Positions 16,159 to 23,712 of a stretch of 28,259 nt of DNA are shown here, piece by piece (the stretch's first letter is position 1; the number at the start of each line of letters is the position of its first letter). A program made the position numbers and the translations under genes. The notes under the pieces were generated by a model. It worked only from the letters and a program-made list of their open reading frames with translations. It searched no databases and was not told where the DNA came from. This DNA is from an uncultured Chlamydiaceae bacterium (GTDB lineage Bacteria; Chlamydiota; Chlamydiia; Chlamydiales; Chlamydiaceae): assembly GCA_937884635.1 (NCBI GenBank), contig CALGBW010000040.1, positions 1 to 28,259 of the forward strand, given 5' to 3'.

Positions 16159-16863
16159 ATGCTAGAAATTCACTGTCTTTCCTATTCTTATCCTGATCAA
16201 TTAATTCTTGATAATATTTCCTTTTTCGCGTGTCCTGGAGAGGTCACTGTTGTCATCGGTTTGTCTGGTAGCGGTAAGACAACCTTATTTCGTTTGATTG
16301 CTGGTTTGTTGCCTCATGATAATAAGGGCAAGATTTTGTGGCGGGGGGAACCTTTATTACAACAGTCTGTGGCTTATATTCAGCAAGAAGGTAACCTGTT
16401 GCCATGGCGTACTGTGCGGAGGAATATTCTTCTTGAACAGGAGTTAGGAGGGATAAAGCAACCACTGCTTTCTCAGGAGGCCATTCAAGAGGCCATCGAT
16501 ACTTTTCATTTACAGTCTTTAATTCATCGTTTCCCAGATGAATTGTCTGGAGGGCAGAAGCAACGGGTCGCACTGGCTGCGCAGTATTTATCTTCCAAAC
16601 CGGTTTTATTATTAGATGAACCCTTTTCTTCTTTAGATATTGTGACAAAAGAGACTCTTTATAGTGACATTAAGTCTTTAGTCCGAAGAAAAAACAAAGC
16701 AGCTGTGTTAGTAACACATGACGTAAATGATTTAGCCTTTTTAGGAGATAGGTTTTTTGTTTTAAAAGGGTGCCAGCTTATGGAAATCAAGGTTTCTAAA
16801 GAGGAGTTAGATTTACATCAGTTGCGACAACAAATTAAACAAGAATTGTGTTTTGCTAAATGA
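16159..16863 (+). CDS. ABC transporter ATP-binding protein
   Basis: 234 residues. It has a complete nucleotide-binding domain: Walker A GLSGSGKTT (34-42), Q-loop Gln76, signature LSGGQ (129-133), Walker B VLLLDEP (149-155) and an H-loop in VTHDVND. It resembles the ATPases of nitrate/sulfonate/taurine-type importers, and the C. trachomatis homologue has been labelled TauB. The substrate cannot be read from this subunit. No obvious permease with an EAA loop and no matching binding protein is adjacent. The gene starts 20 bases after tRNA-Ile, so read-through from the tRNA promoter is possible. No clear ribosome site precedes ATG 16159. Confidence 0.9.
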   Translation: MLEIHCLSYSYPDQLILDNISFFACPGEVTVVIGLSGSGKTTLFRLIAGLLPHDNKGKILWRGEPLLQQSVAYIQQEGNLLPWRTVRRNILLEQELGGIKQPLLSQEAIQEAIDTFHLQSLIHRFPDELSGGQKQRVALAAQYLSSKPVLLLDEPFSSLDIVTKETLYSDIKSLVRRKNKAAVLVTHDVNDLAFLGDRFFVLKGCQLMEIKVSKEELDLHQLRQQIKQELCFAK

Positions 16864-16876
16864 CGTTGGGTTTTCT

Positions 16877-17521
16877 ATGATTTTGCCCTTATCTCCTTCT
16901 TGGCCTGTGTTACCTTCAAGCAAGACGCCGAAAATTCTGTCAGAACAAGAAAAGGAACAACATTTTCATAAAATTTTTTCTTCACAGAGAAAAAACATTG
17001 CAGCCATTTTTATTTCTGTTGTGGTGTTTATCCTTGCCTTTGCTACGTTTCTCTTGGGCTGTTTATTATGTATCCCTGTTATGGATTCGGGTGTAGGGAT
17101 TTTATCGGAGGTTGTTTTGCCTTTGCTACTTCCGTCTTTATTGGCAATGATTTGTATTAGCCTTCCCCTGTTACTCTATGCTTATAAACAACAGAAGAAT
17201 ATTGAGTATAGATACCATCAGGTGGCGCTGAGTAATTATGCAGAATCTCTTCGCTGGTGCGTACGGCATAAGGAAGAGGAGCAGAATAGGAATAATTTGG
17301 CAAACTTTATGCGCTCTGCTTTGTTCTCTGGGTATTCTAGACAATTTTCCTTTTTTTCTCTGACAAAGACCGTGACATTACTGAGCGAGAAAGAAACTTC
17401 TCCGTACGATGAGCTTATTAAAGAAACTTTACTCTATGTAAAGGATGAGGTTTTCATGAGTAGGCTTGATCAAGATGCGCGTCGTCGGGAAGAAAGAGAT
17501 GGATTAAGGGATGATGGATAA
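16877..17521 (+). CDS. Inc-like protein with a bilobed hydrophobic domain (CT179-like)
   Basis: 214 residues from ATG 16877. The frame is open to a TTG at 16853 inside the ATPase gene, but GTTGGG upstream of 16877 favours the ATG. A Pro/Ser-rich N-terminus (PLSPSWPVLPSSKTP) and a charged Glu/Lys stretch precede two long hydrophobic segments at about 41-68 and 77-102. A basic, charged C-terminal half follows with no further membrane segment. This is the bilobed topology of chlamydial Inc proteins. I recall the C. trachomatis homologue CT179 being listed among predicted Incs. The last 18 bases overlap the convergent membrane-protein gene. Function unknown. Confidence 0.78.
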   Translation: MILPLSPSWPVLPSSKTPKILSEQEKEQHFHKIFSSQRKNIAAIFISVVVFILAFATFLLGCLLCIPVMDSGVGILSEVVLPLLLPSLLAMICISLPLLLYAYKQQKNIEYRYHQVALSNYAESLRWCVRHKEEEQNRNNLANFMRSALFSGYSRQFSFFSLTKTVTLLSEKETSPYDELIKETLLYVKDEVFMSRLDQDARRREERDGLRDDG

Positions 17522-18715
17522 CGCGGTTAGGATCAGTCCAAAGGATATGGCTGGTAGTAAGGTTGGTGATTCCAAAGGTATATGGAAAAAGACAGGCGAG
17601 AACAGAATCCCTATCGAACATAATAAAGCAAACCAGTGCATGTAGTGCAGTGTGTTCGCAAGAGACAATGTCAGAAACACAAGAATAGACCACCCCATAA
17701 CGTTAAAGAAAATCTGCTGAGTATAAATCTCAGATAGAGGGTGATAGACTTTAATAAAGGTCACTAAGCATCCGATAGCTAAGAGAATGGGTAACCTGAG
17801 CGTGATGCCTAAAGCTACCTGTTTGCAAATAGTCAATAACCCTTGCACGCTTCTTTCTTCCCAAAGCAGAGTTTCTTTATAGAAAGAAGAGCCATAGAAT
17901 AGCACGTGCAACAAACTCTTCTTATGGAACTCTCCTTGAGATAGATAGCCAAGAGTGGCTTTCAGCTCATCACATGATAGGGTAAAGATAAGCGCTGTTC
18001 CAGCAGCTAGACTCATATATGTCCAGAAAAAGGGAAGGAAGCATTCAAAGATAAAGGGGATAAGAGTCAAAATAATAGCCCCTAAGGTAATGAGGGCAGA
18101 GAATAAAACTATTTTTGGTCTTGTATGCCAACGTCGTTCTCCTCCAGACAGAGATAGGACCGTGAGTAGAGAATATAAGGTCATCATAACTGGGTAGATC
18201 CAAGGGAAGCACACTAAAGGATCTCCCGCTATTCCCAGAGCAGATGCTGTGAGGTGTCGTGTTTGCACATAAGCTAATAAACTTAGAGACAAAACAGCAG
18301 CCCGCCTGCCGCTGCAAGAGGGGTTATAGGACCCGCCTTCTGGTATGGTAGGCCCAACTTCTAGTTCTATGGGGCGTGTAGGTGGAATGCACGAAATAGC
18401 TAGTATGGCTAGGCCGAGTAGAGAGTCATTAGCGAATGCAACAGGAGAAGGGTTGCCAAGAGTGCCAGAAAGAATGACTCCTGTTCCGATAGCAATACCT
18501 AAACGTAAGATTGGGCGTATATAAAAAGAGGTGAGGGCGATGAGGATTAATAAGATTCCAAACATACGCTCAATAGATGCAGAGAATGTAGCTGGGTAAC
18601 TGAGTGTATTTGGTGAATAAATGAGTAGAATGCCTAAAAAAATAGGGATGATGCTGAATTTAAAATAACTATATCGGAAATGTTTATAGATATTATCGAT
18701 ATTCTCTTTATCCAC
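17504..18715 (-). CDS. polytopic membrane protein of unknown function (CT178-like)
   Basis: 403 residues with about ten predicted membrane-spanning stretches, so it is an inner-membrane protein. The N-terminal 60 residues (LLIYSPNTLSY, then MFGILLILIALTSFY) recall SPW-type repeats, which have Ser-Pro in the first helix and a Gly-Ile-Leu second helix. A periplasmic or cytoplasmic loop around residues 108-135 contains IPPTRPIELEVGP and NPSCSGRR. I do not recognise the family with certainty, and no transport or enzyme motif stands out. It overlaps the Inc-like gene by 18 bases at the 3' ends. Convergent overlap argues against coregulation. Confidence 0.75.
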   Translation of the reverse strand: MDKENIDNIYKHFRYSYFKFSIIPIFLGILLIYSPNTLSYPATFSASIERMFGILLILIALTSFYIRPILRLGIAIGTGVILSGTLGNPSPVAFANDSLLGLAILAISCIPPTRPIELEVGPTIPEGGSYNPSCSGRRAAVLSLSLLAYVQTRHLTASALGIAGDPLVCFPWIYPVMMTLYSLLTVLSLSGGERRWHTRPKIVLFSALITLGAIILTLIPFIFECFLPFFWTYMSLAAGTALIFTLSCDELKATLGYLSQGEFHKKSLLHVLFYGSSFYKETLLWEERSVQGLLTICKQVALGITLRLPILLAIGCLVTFIKVYHPLSEIYTQQIFFNVMGWSILVFLTLSLANTLHYMHWFALLCSIGILFSPVFFHIPLESPTLLPAISFGLILTALSIIP

Positions 18716-18802
18716 AGATTTTCACCAATAAATTGGTTTTAAGCTACATGAGGTTTCCATTTTGACTGTAACCTCAGACGTCAGGGCGACTATGTCGAAA
18801 GC

Positions 18803-18831
18803 TTGTGGTCGTCTTTGTGACTCTATATAAG
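18803..18831 (+). promoter_or_regulatory. probable promoter of Cys-rich protein B
   Basis: TTGTGG (18803-18808) and TATAAG (18826-18831) are separated by exactly 17 bases. They lie about 100 bases before the ATG at 18929. Unlike gene A, there is no C or G tract in the spacer. The rest of the gap 18716-18928 holds only an A/T-rich leader. Confidence 0.45.
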
Positions 18832-18928
18832 ATTTTATTTTTTTATGAGAGAATATTCATAGGGGCTTCTTAACAAGAAATTGATTATTTACTAGACTGT
18901 ATCAAAGTTTAATGGATGGTCGATACAT

Positions 18929-19246
18929 ATGAGCGCCTCTGGGTGTCGAGGTATTTGTGAAGGGTACTGCAACTTCTCCCCTATTGATAGTAGGGGTCCA
19001 GTTCAAGAAACTACTGCGAATAAAACAGCGACAGTGTCTGTTGCACTTATATGTGTATGTTGCGGTGCCAAATGGGGATATACAGCGGACGGTCAGCAAG
19101 CTTTTTCTCGACCACCTCAAGGGGATCCTTGTCCTAAAACTGCTGAAAAAATTGCAAAGATTCTCTCAGAAAATCAAACAGGCTGTGAGGAGGCTTCGGG
19201 TGGCGCAGACTCTGCTGGCTGCTCAGGTAGCTCCACTACTACATGA
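18929..19246 (+). CDS. small Cys-rich protein B
   Basis: 105 residues, with no named family. It shares with protein A a start MS, C6-RGI-C10, a Ser/Pro linker and ALIC42-V-C44-C45-GAKWGY, so the two are paralogues. The tail differs: a Lys/Glu helix-like stretch (KTAEKIAKILSENQ) and a Gly/Ser/Ala/Cys-rich end (CEEASGGADSAGCSGSS). There is no signal peptide. GGATGG lies about 15 bases before the ATG, which is a weak ribosome site. A longer overlapping frame (18957-19391) in another phase lacks these signatures and is rejected. Confidence 0.74.
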   Translation: MSASGCRGICEGYCNFSPIDSRGPVQETTANKTATVSVALICVCCGAKWGYTADGQQAFSRPPQGDPCPKTAEKIAKILSENQTGCEEASGGADSAGCSGSSTTT

Positions 19247-19567
19247 TTCTATCTCTTGTGAGATTGGAAGGATCATCAGAGCGTGCTTTTGGTCATGCAA
19301 CAAAGTGCACTCCATTCTAGGCTTGCAAAGAAGCACGTACGAAAAACTCTTAGTAATCCACCCTTATAACATCCTAGAACGTGTTCTTTAGAAGTTTATA
19401 ATTGATAATGGAGCTTCTTGGGGCGGCTTGTCTGTTTCCTTAGTTAGTAGGGAAATACAAACTGATTTTTGTATTTTGTAGTTATCAGATACAAACTTTT
19501 TCTTTTTCTTTTTTTGCTTATTCGCTTATGTCTCGCTTAGTTGTATAGAATCTCTAAGGGGCGTCCA
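19247..19567. other. intergenic leader with alternative stem-loops
   Basis: No gene is seen. TTTGTAT at 19468-19474 can pair either with ATACAAA at 19455-19461, as part of a 9-bp stem (19453-19476), or with ATACAAA at 19489-19495, which is followed by a long T/C-rich run to about 19515. The two pairings exclude each other, the layout of an attenuator. The stems are A/T-rich and may be too weak to matter. Confidence 0.35.
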
Positions 19568-20266
19568 TTGATTAAGAAGTTTCTTGTTATTGTTACTGCA
19601 GCTTGTTTTGTGTGTTGCCTGGGGTTGATGTTTTATAAAAAGCAAAAGCTTCTGCCTCAAAAGGCTCGTGTGTCAGCGAACGTTCGGCATTTCCCGACAA
19701 TTGGAAATATCCATGCCCCTATTAACATCACTGTATTTGAAGAGCCTGCCTGCTCTGCCTGCGCAGAGTTTACCTCTTCTGTATATCCTTTATTGAAAAA
19801 GCATTACATTGATACGGGGGATGTTTCTTTTACTTTGATTCCTGTGTCTTTTATTAAAGGTTCACGGCCTGCTGTACGTTCGGTTTTGTGTGTATATAAT
19901 CATGATCCTAAGCACCCAGATTCAGAGGCTTGCATTGAATATTTTGACCGATTAGTGATGTATCCTAAAGAAGGAGGAAAGCCTTGGGCCACTGCTGAAA
20001 TATTAATGAAATTAGCTGAAGGGCTGACAATCAAGTCTGGTAAAAGTTTGAATATGCAAGGACTGCAGCAGTGTTTTGAATCTTCTCGATATGATGAACA
20101 GATAGAGAAAAACAATATTTATGGCTCTCAGGTATTAGATGGACATTTAGTCACACCAACAGTGATTGTTGGAAATTATCTGATAGAAGATCCTACATTT
20201 GATGAGATTGAAAGGGTGATCAAGCAAATACGCTACTTACAGGATAGTGAGGGGCATCATGATTAA
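19568..20266 (+). CDS. DsbA/DsbG-family thiol-disulfide oxidoreductase
   Basis: 232 residues. It has an N-terminal signal anchor (IKKFLVIVTAACFVCCLGLMFY), then a thioredoxin fold with the active site C62-SA-C65 in EEPACSACAEF and the cis-proline strand VTPTVIVGNYL near the end. The helical insertion between them is typical of DsbA-like proteins. The start is TTG 19568, because AAGGGG sits six bases before it. A TTG at 19541 is in frame but has no ribosome site. The next gene, dsbB, overlaps by eight bases, so this protein is most likely the periplasmic oxidant or isomerase served by that DsbB. Chlamydiae rely on disulfide cross-linked outer-membrane proteins, which gives the pair a clear use. 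Confidence 0.9.
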   Translation: MIKKFLVIVTAACFVCCLGLMFYKKQKLLPQKARVSANVRHFPTIGNIHAPINITVFEEPACSACAEFTSSVYPLLKKHYIDTGDVSFTLIPVSFIKGSRPAVRSVLCVYNHDPKHPDSEACIEYFDRLVMYPKEGGKPWATAEILMKLAEGLTIKSGKSLNMQGLQQCFESSRYDEQIEKNNIYGSQVLDGHLVTPTVIVGNYLIEDPTFDEIERVIKQIRYLQDSEGHHD

Positions 20267-20672
20267 GTTTTTACGAAATTATGCATTGTATATAGCGTGG
20301 TTTTTCTCTTGTTTTGGGACATTAAGTAGTTTGTATTACAGTTATTTGCTTAATGTAGAGCCCTGTGTTTTTTGTTACTACCAACGCATTTGTCTATTCC
20401 CACTAGCGCTCATCCTGGGCATTGCCGCATACCGTAATGATACGGGGGTTAAAATATATACGGCACCACTATCATTTTTTGGTTTTTGTGTAGCTATCTA
20501 CCAGATTTTCCTTCAGGAAGTTCCTGGGATGTCACTGGATATCTGCGGAAGGGTCTCTTGTACGACAAAGTTGTACGTCCTTGGGTTCATTACTATGCCA
20601 ATGGCTTCAGCCGCCGCCTTCTTAGCGATTTTCATTTTATTGCTATTAGCTAAATCTTCTCGTGAATCCTAA
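20259..20672 (+). CDS. dsbB: disulfide bond formation protein B
   Basis: 137 residues from ATG 20259. A GTG at 20247 in frame is the alternative. Four membrane segments are visible. The quinone-coupled pair C36-VF-C39 lies after the first helix pair start, in EPCVFCYYQR. The second pair, C96 and C101, is in the second external loop (DICGRVSC). The short length and spacing resemble BdbC-type DsbB proteins. It reoxidises the DsbA-like partner encoded immediately upstream and passes electrons to the quinone pool. The ATG overlaps the partner's stop (ATGATTAA). It ends seven bases before the convergent peptide-binding gene. Confidence 0.92.
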   Translation: MIKFLRNYALYIAWFFSCFGTLSSLYYSYLLNVEPCVFCYYQRICLFPLALILGIAAYRNDTGVKIYTAPLSFFGFCVAIYQIFLQEVPGMSLDICGRVSCTTKLYVLGFITMPMASAAAFLAIFILLLLAKSSRES

Positions 20673-20679
20673 TTGTAAG

Positions 20680-22029
20680 TTAGCGTGGCTTGGGTAGCAC
20701 CTTAGCATACTTTAAGTCCACGCTTCCCGATGCATTATGTACGATCTCTTCTATGTCTGCTCTTAGCAGATAGTCATAGGTCATTTGGTAGAGTGGGATC
20801 GCCTCTACCTCTTCAGCTGCGAATGTAGGGTGTAGGGCACTACCTGGGTAATAAGCAGTTCCTGTTGCAGTAGCTAGGGCAAAGTCTTGATTATGTCGTT
20901 TTTGAATAAACACATGATATTCCGATCCCTCTAAATGAAGATCTAACCCGGCTGCTTTAAACTGCGTCCGTAATACCTCTGCAACCTGCTGGCATCGTAA
21001 GATGTTAATAGGGTAGATAAGACAAAGGTTTGAGGAGTCAGTTTTTAAAGATAAGGAATTCTTGTGTGCAGAATAGCATGTAGGATCGTCTTGCAGAGCG
21101 TAAGCAAGAATTTCTTCTGTGTTCACAATCTGGTGTATAGCAGTTATTAATTCTCTGCCCCTTTGCTGTTGGAATACCGGATGTTGAGTATTGATTAATA
21201 ACCAGAACGTCCCTTCTATGGTATAGCTACAATAAGGAGCTGTTTTTCTGAGCTCTTTAGGTATGCCCTGATGCCAGGGCTGTCCAACCCAGTCCATTTT
21301 TCCTCTATGTAGGAGATTAGTTGCTGTGTGAATGTCAGGTATAATAGACAGAGACAGCGTCTGTATTTGAACGTGCTCTTGGTCATAGTAATAAAAGTTT
21401 TTTTGTAATTGGAGGCTCTCTCCTTGAGAGTAAGATTCTAGAGAAAAGGGACCTGAAAATTTGTTTATGTTCTGAGGAGAGAAAACAAAAAAAGCTGGGG
21501 AAGTTAACTGTAAGAGAATGTCTTCTTGATAAACATCCATTTGCAAGACCACATGCTGCGCATCTGGGGCATAGAATGAAAGTCCTGAAAACAGGGACGT
21601 ATAAAGAGTGGTTTCTTGAGTGTATTCCCATGCTTGAATGACATCGTAGGCAGAAAGAAGAGTGCCATCACTCCACATAGCGTCTTTTTTTAAGGAGAAT
21701 ATCACTTCAGTCCCATCCGGAGACAGAACATAACTGTCTGCTAGAGCTAGTTCTACGCCACCAGGTTTTTTTTTGTTTTCTCGAAGTAATCCTTCAAATA
21801 ATAATTTTGCTATCGAAAGATCAAGGGCTCTTCGTGCTTCATAAGGAAATAAGGTAAGGGGGTCATCATAGATGGCAATACGAAGATTGTTTTCAGGAAC
21901 CTGTTGGTAAGAACAACCCATTACAAATAGGGAGGCAAGAAAAAAAGAGAGTGGTTTTTTGCACTTTATAAAGAGCTTGTTATGTCCTGGGGTGTGACCA
22001 GAATGGGCTGTTGTAAGAGGAATAACCAT
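20680..22029 (-). CDS. oppA: shortened oligopeptide-binding lipoprotein (SBP family 5)
   Basis: 449 residues from ATG 22029. A lipobox LFVMGC (Cys39) follows a hydrophobic stretch, so the protein should be lipid-anchored. The ~20-residue polar region before that stretch is long. The frame is open to 22113, but nothing there suggests signal. The fold of peptide-binding proteins is clear: PLTLFPYEARRALDLS, LSPDGTEVIFSLKKDAMWSDGT, YDVIQAWEY and a C-terminal IPLYQMTYDYLLR. Compared with OppA of about 530 residues, two parts are missing: the stretch after TEEILAYAL that normally ends AKxLLxEAGY, and the stretch between GTAYYPG and IPLYQ. No permease or ATPase gene is adjacent. It may bind peptides for a transporter encoded elsewhere, or have drifted in role. 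Confidence 0.85.
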   Translation of the reverse strand: MVIPLTTAHSGHTPGHNKLFIKCKKPLSFFLASLFVMGCSYQQVPENNLRIAIYDDPLTLFPYEARRALDLSIAKLLFEGLLRENKKKPGGVELALADSYVLSPDGTEVIFSLKKDAMWSDGTLLSAYDVIQAWEYTQETTLYTSLFSGLSFYAPDAQHVVLQMDVYQEDILLQLTSPAFFVFSPQNINKFSGPFSLESYSQGESLQLQKNFYYYDQEHVQIQTLSLSIIPDIHTATNLLHRGKMDWVGQPWHQGIPKELRKTAPYCSYTIEGTFWLLINTQHPVFQQQRGRELITAIHQIVNTEEILAYALQDDPTCYSAHKNSLSLKTDSSNLCLIYPINILRCQQVAEVLRTQFKAAGLDLHLEGSEYHVFIQKRHNQDFALATATGTAYYPGSALHPTFAAEEVEAIPLYQMTYDYLLRADIEEIVHNASGSVDLKYAKVLPKPR

Positions 22030-22203
22030 TTTGGACCAAGAGCACTTTTTAGCAAATGTAAACTGCCTTTGCTCTATTAAACAAGGATTGCACGTATGAT
22101 TGACGTAGTACAATCAATAGCGCTTCTTTTTATAAAAAAGTCTTTGATTTTAAATATTTAAAATTTTTTATAAAATACCCGTTTTAATTTATTGGGACTC
22201 TCT

Positions 22204-22887
22204 ATGTTTTCTAATGAAATACTATTTCTTTTCCAAATTATCTTAGTTACAAGTTTAGGTGCGATTTTCGCTTCTAAAGGTGTCCATTGGTTAACAGGGT
22301 GGTTATCTCTGCTTTCCGTTATTATGAATATCTTTGTTTTGAAGCAGGTGCATTTATTTGGTTTAGAAGTAACGGCTGCTGACGTCTATATGATTGGGAT
22401 GTTGATTGCGATCAATTATGCCAGAGAGCTTTATGGGCAAAGTGTAGTTGGTAGTGCCATAAAGGGAGCATGGGGAATTGCTTTAAGTTTTGTGTTAGTA
22501 ACGCAGTTACATTTAGCTTTGGCTCCGTCTGCGTATGACGTTTCTCAGGAACATTTTCTTGCGTTGTTTTCTCCTTCCTTACGGTTATTTGCAGCTTCCC
22601 TAGTTACTATGGGGATTGTACAAGTCGTAGATTTACGATTGTTTGGGATTTTACGGGCTCTTTTTAAGGGGCGTGCATTTGGATCTCGCTCCGGTCTTTC
22701 TATGATGTGTTCTCAGGTTTTAGATAGTGTTCTCTTCTCTTTTCTAGGTCTTTATGGTGTTGTCGCTAACGTATGGCATGTGATTGCATTCGCCTTACTT
22801 GCGAAAACTCTTGTTCTCTGCCTCTCTATGCCTTGTATCTTTGTTATGAAGTATTTTACAGGAATAGAAGGGAAACAAGAAGTTTAG
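22204..22887 (+). CDS. yhhQ: queuosine precursor transporter, YhhQ/DUF165 family
   Basis: 227 residues, with about six membrane segments. Family hallmarks are the intramembrane AADVYMIGMLIAINYARELYGQ (Ala-Asp start and Glu-Leu-Tyr-Gly end) and the late SGLSMMCSQVLDSVLFSFLG, which matches the family's conserved SQ-x-x-D-x-x-x-F pattern. The start is ATG 22204, with GGGAC five bases upstream. A TTG at 22192 is the only extension. YhhQ proteins import preQ0, preQ1 or queuine. The C. trachomatis homologue was reported, as I recall, to bring in queuine. With tgt at 527 it would form a minimal scavenging route from host queuine to modified tRNA. The pseudouridine synthase gene begins nine bases downstream. 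Confidence 0.88.
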   Translation: MFSNEILFLFQIILVTSLGAIFASKGVHWLTGWLSLLSVIMNIFVLKQVHLFGLEVTAADVYMIGMLIAINYARELYGQSVVGSAIKGAWGIALSFVLVTQLHLALAPSAYDVSQEHFLALFSPSLRLFAASLVTMGIVQVVDLRLFGILRALFKGRAFGSRSGLSMMCSQVLDSVLFSFLGLYGVVANVWHVIAFALLAKTLVLCLSMPCIFVMKYFTGIEGKQEV

Positions 22888-22896
22888 GGGAACCTC

Positions 22897-23712
22897 ATGC
22901 AGGCTTTTTCTTGTGTCGTTCGTGATTATGTAGGAACTCGGCTTGTTTCTTTTTTGAGAAAAACATTTCCAGAGGTATCGAAACAAGCCATTATGCATGC
23001 CATTCGGTATCATGGCTGTAGAGTCAATAATCAGGTAGAACGGTTTGAGTCTTATAAAGTGCAGTGGGGAGATATAATTGAATTATCTATCACACAACAA
23101 CGTTCTATTCAGTTTTTACTTGAACGAGATGAGTTTTGTGTGATTGATAAGCCGGAGAACCTATCTACTGAAGACCTCATCAAAGATCTAGGGATGTATA
23201 TGGTGCATCGCTTAGATCGTGATACATCAGGGTGCTTATTATTAGCCAAATCTGCAACTGCAGCAGAAAAACTAATGGCTCTGTTTAAGAACCGAGTTAT
23301 TCATAAGGAATATCGTGCTTTAGTTTTAGGAAAACCTAAGGGACAGTCAGGCGTAGTGCGGACATATACAACGCCCATATATCGAAGATGTGGAGCGGTT
23401 TTATTTGGAAATACAACACCTGATAGAGGGAAGCTTACGATTACAGAATGGGCTGTAATCAAAGCCTACCGGAAGGCGACTTTATTATGTTGTAGGCCGA
23501 TTACAGGAAGGACCCATCAGATTCGAGTTCATATGAAGCATCTAGGCCATCCGATTATAGGGGATGTGGATTATGGACAACGCCAACAGCTAATCACGGT
23601 ACATAGACCCTATTTGCATGCGTATCGGTTACAGTTTTGTTCACCATTTACTTCGGAGACCATTTTTGTTGAATCCCCAGTCCCATTCACAGTTCCTGAT
23701 GGATTGAAATAA
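22897..23712 (+). CDS. RluA/RluD-family pseudouridine synthase (CT106-like)
   Basis: 271 residues. An N-terminal S4-like RNA-binding domain (RLVSFLRKTFPEVSKQAI, then HGCRVNNQVER and VQWGDIIEL) is followed by the catalytic domain. The catalytic Asp107 lies in HRLDRDTSG, with later motifs RPITGRTHQIRVHMKHLGHPIIGD. Target is 23S rRNA or tRNA uridine; the family alone does not tell which. GGGG overlapping the previous stop is the ribosome site. The stop overlaps the mutY start by one base (TAATG), so translation is coupled. Confidence 0.93.
   Translation: MQAFSCVVRDYVGTRLVSFLRKTFPEVSKQAIMHAIRYHGCRVNNQVERFESYKVQWGDIIELSITQQRSIQFLLERDEFCVIDKPENLSTEDLIKDLGMYMVHRLDRDTSGCLLLAKSATAAEKLMALFKNRVIHKEYRALVLGKPKGQSGVVRTYTTPIYRRCGAVLFGNTTPDRGKLTITEWAVIKAYRKATLLCCRPITGRTHQIRVHMKHLGHPIIGDVDYGQRQQLITVHRPYLHAYRLQFCSPFTSETIFVESPVPFTVPDGLK

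Noticed and set aside
18957..19391. 144-codon plus-strand frame overlapping Cys-rich protein B
   Set aside because: It has no recognisable features and sits in another phase of a frame that has a clear paralogue at 15460. It is longer only by chance.
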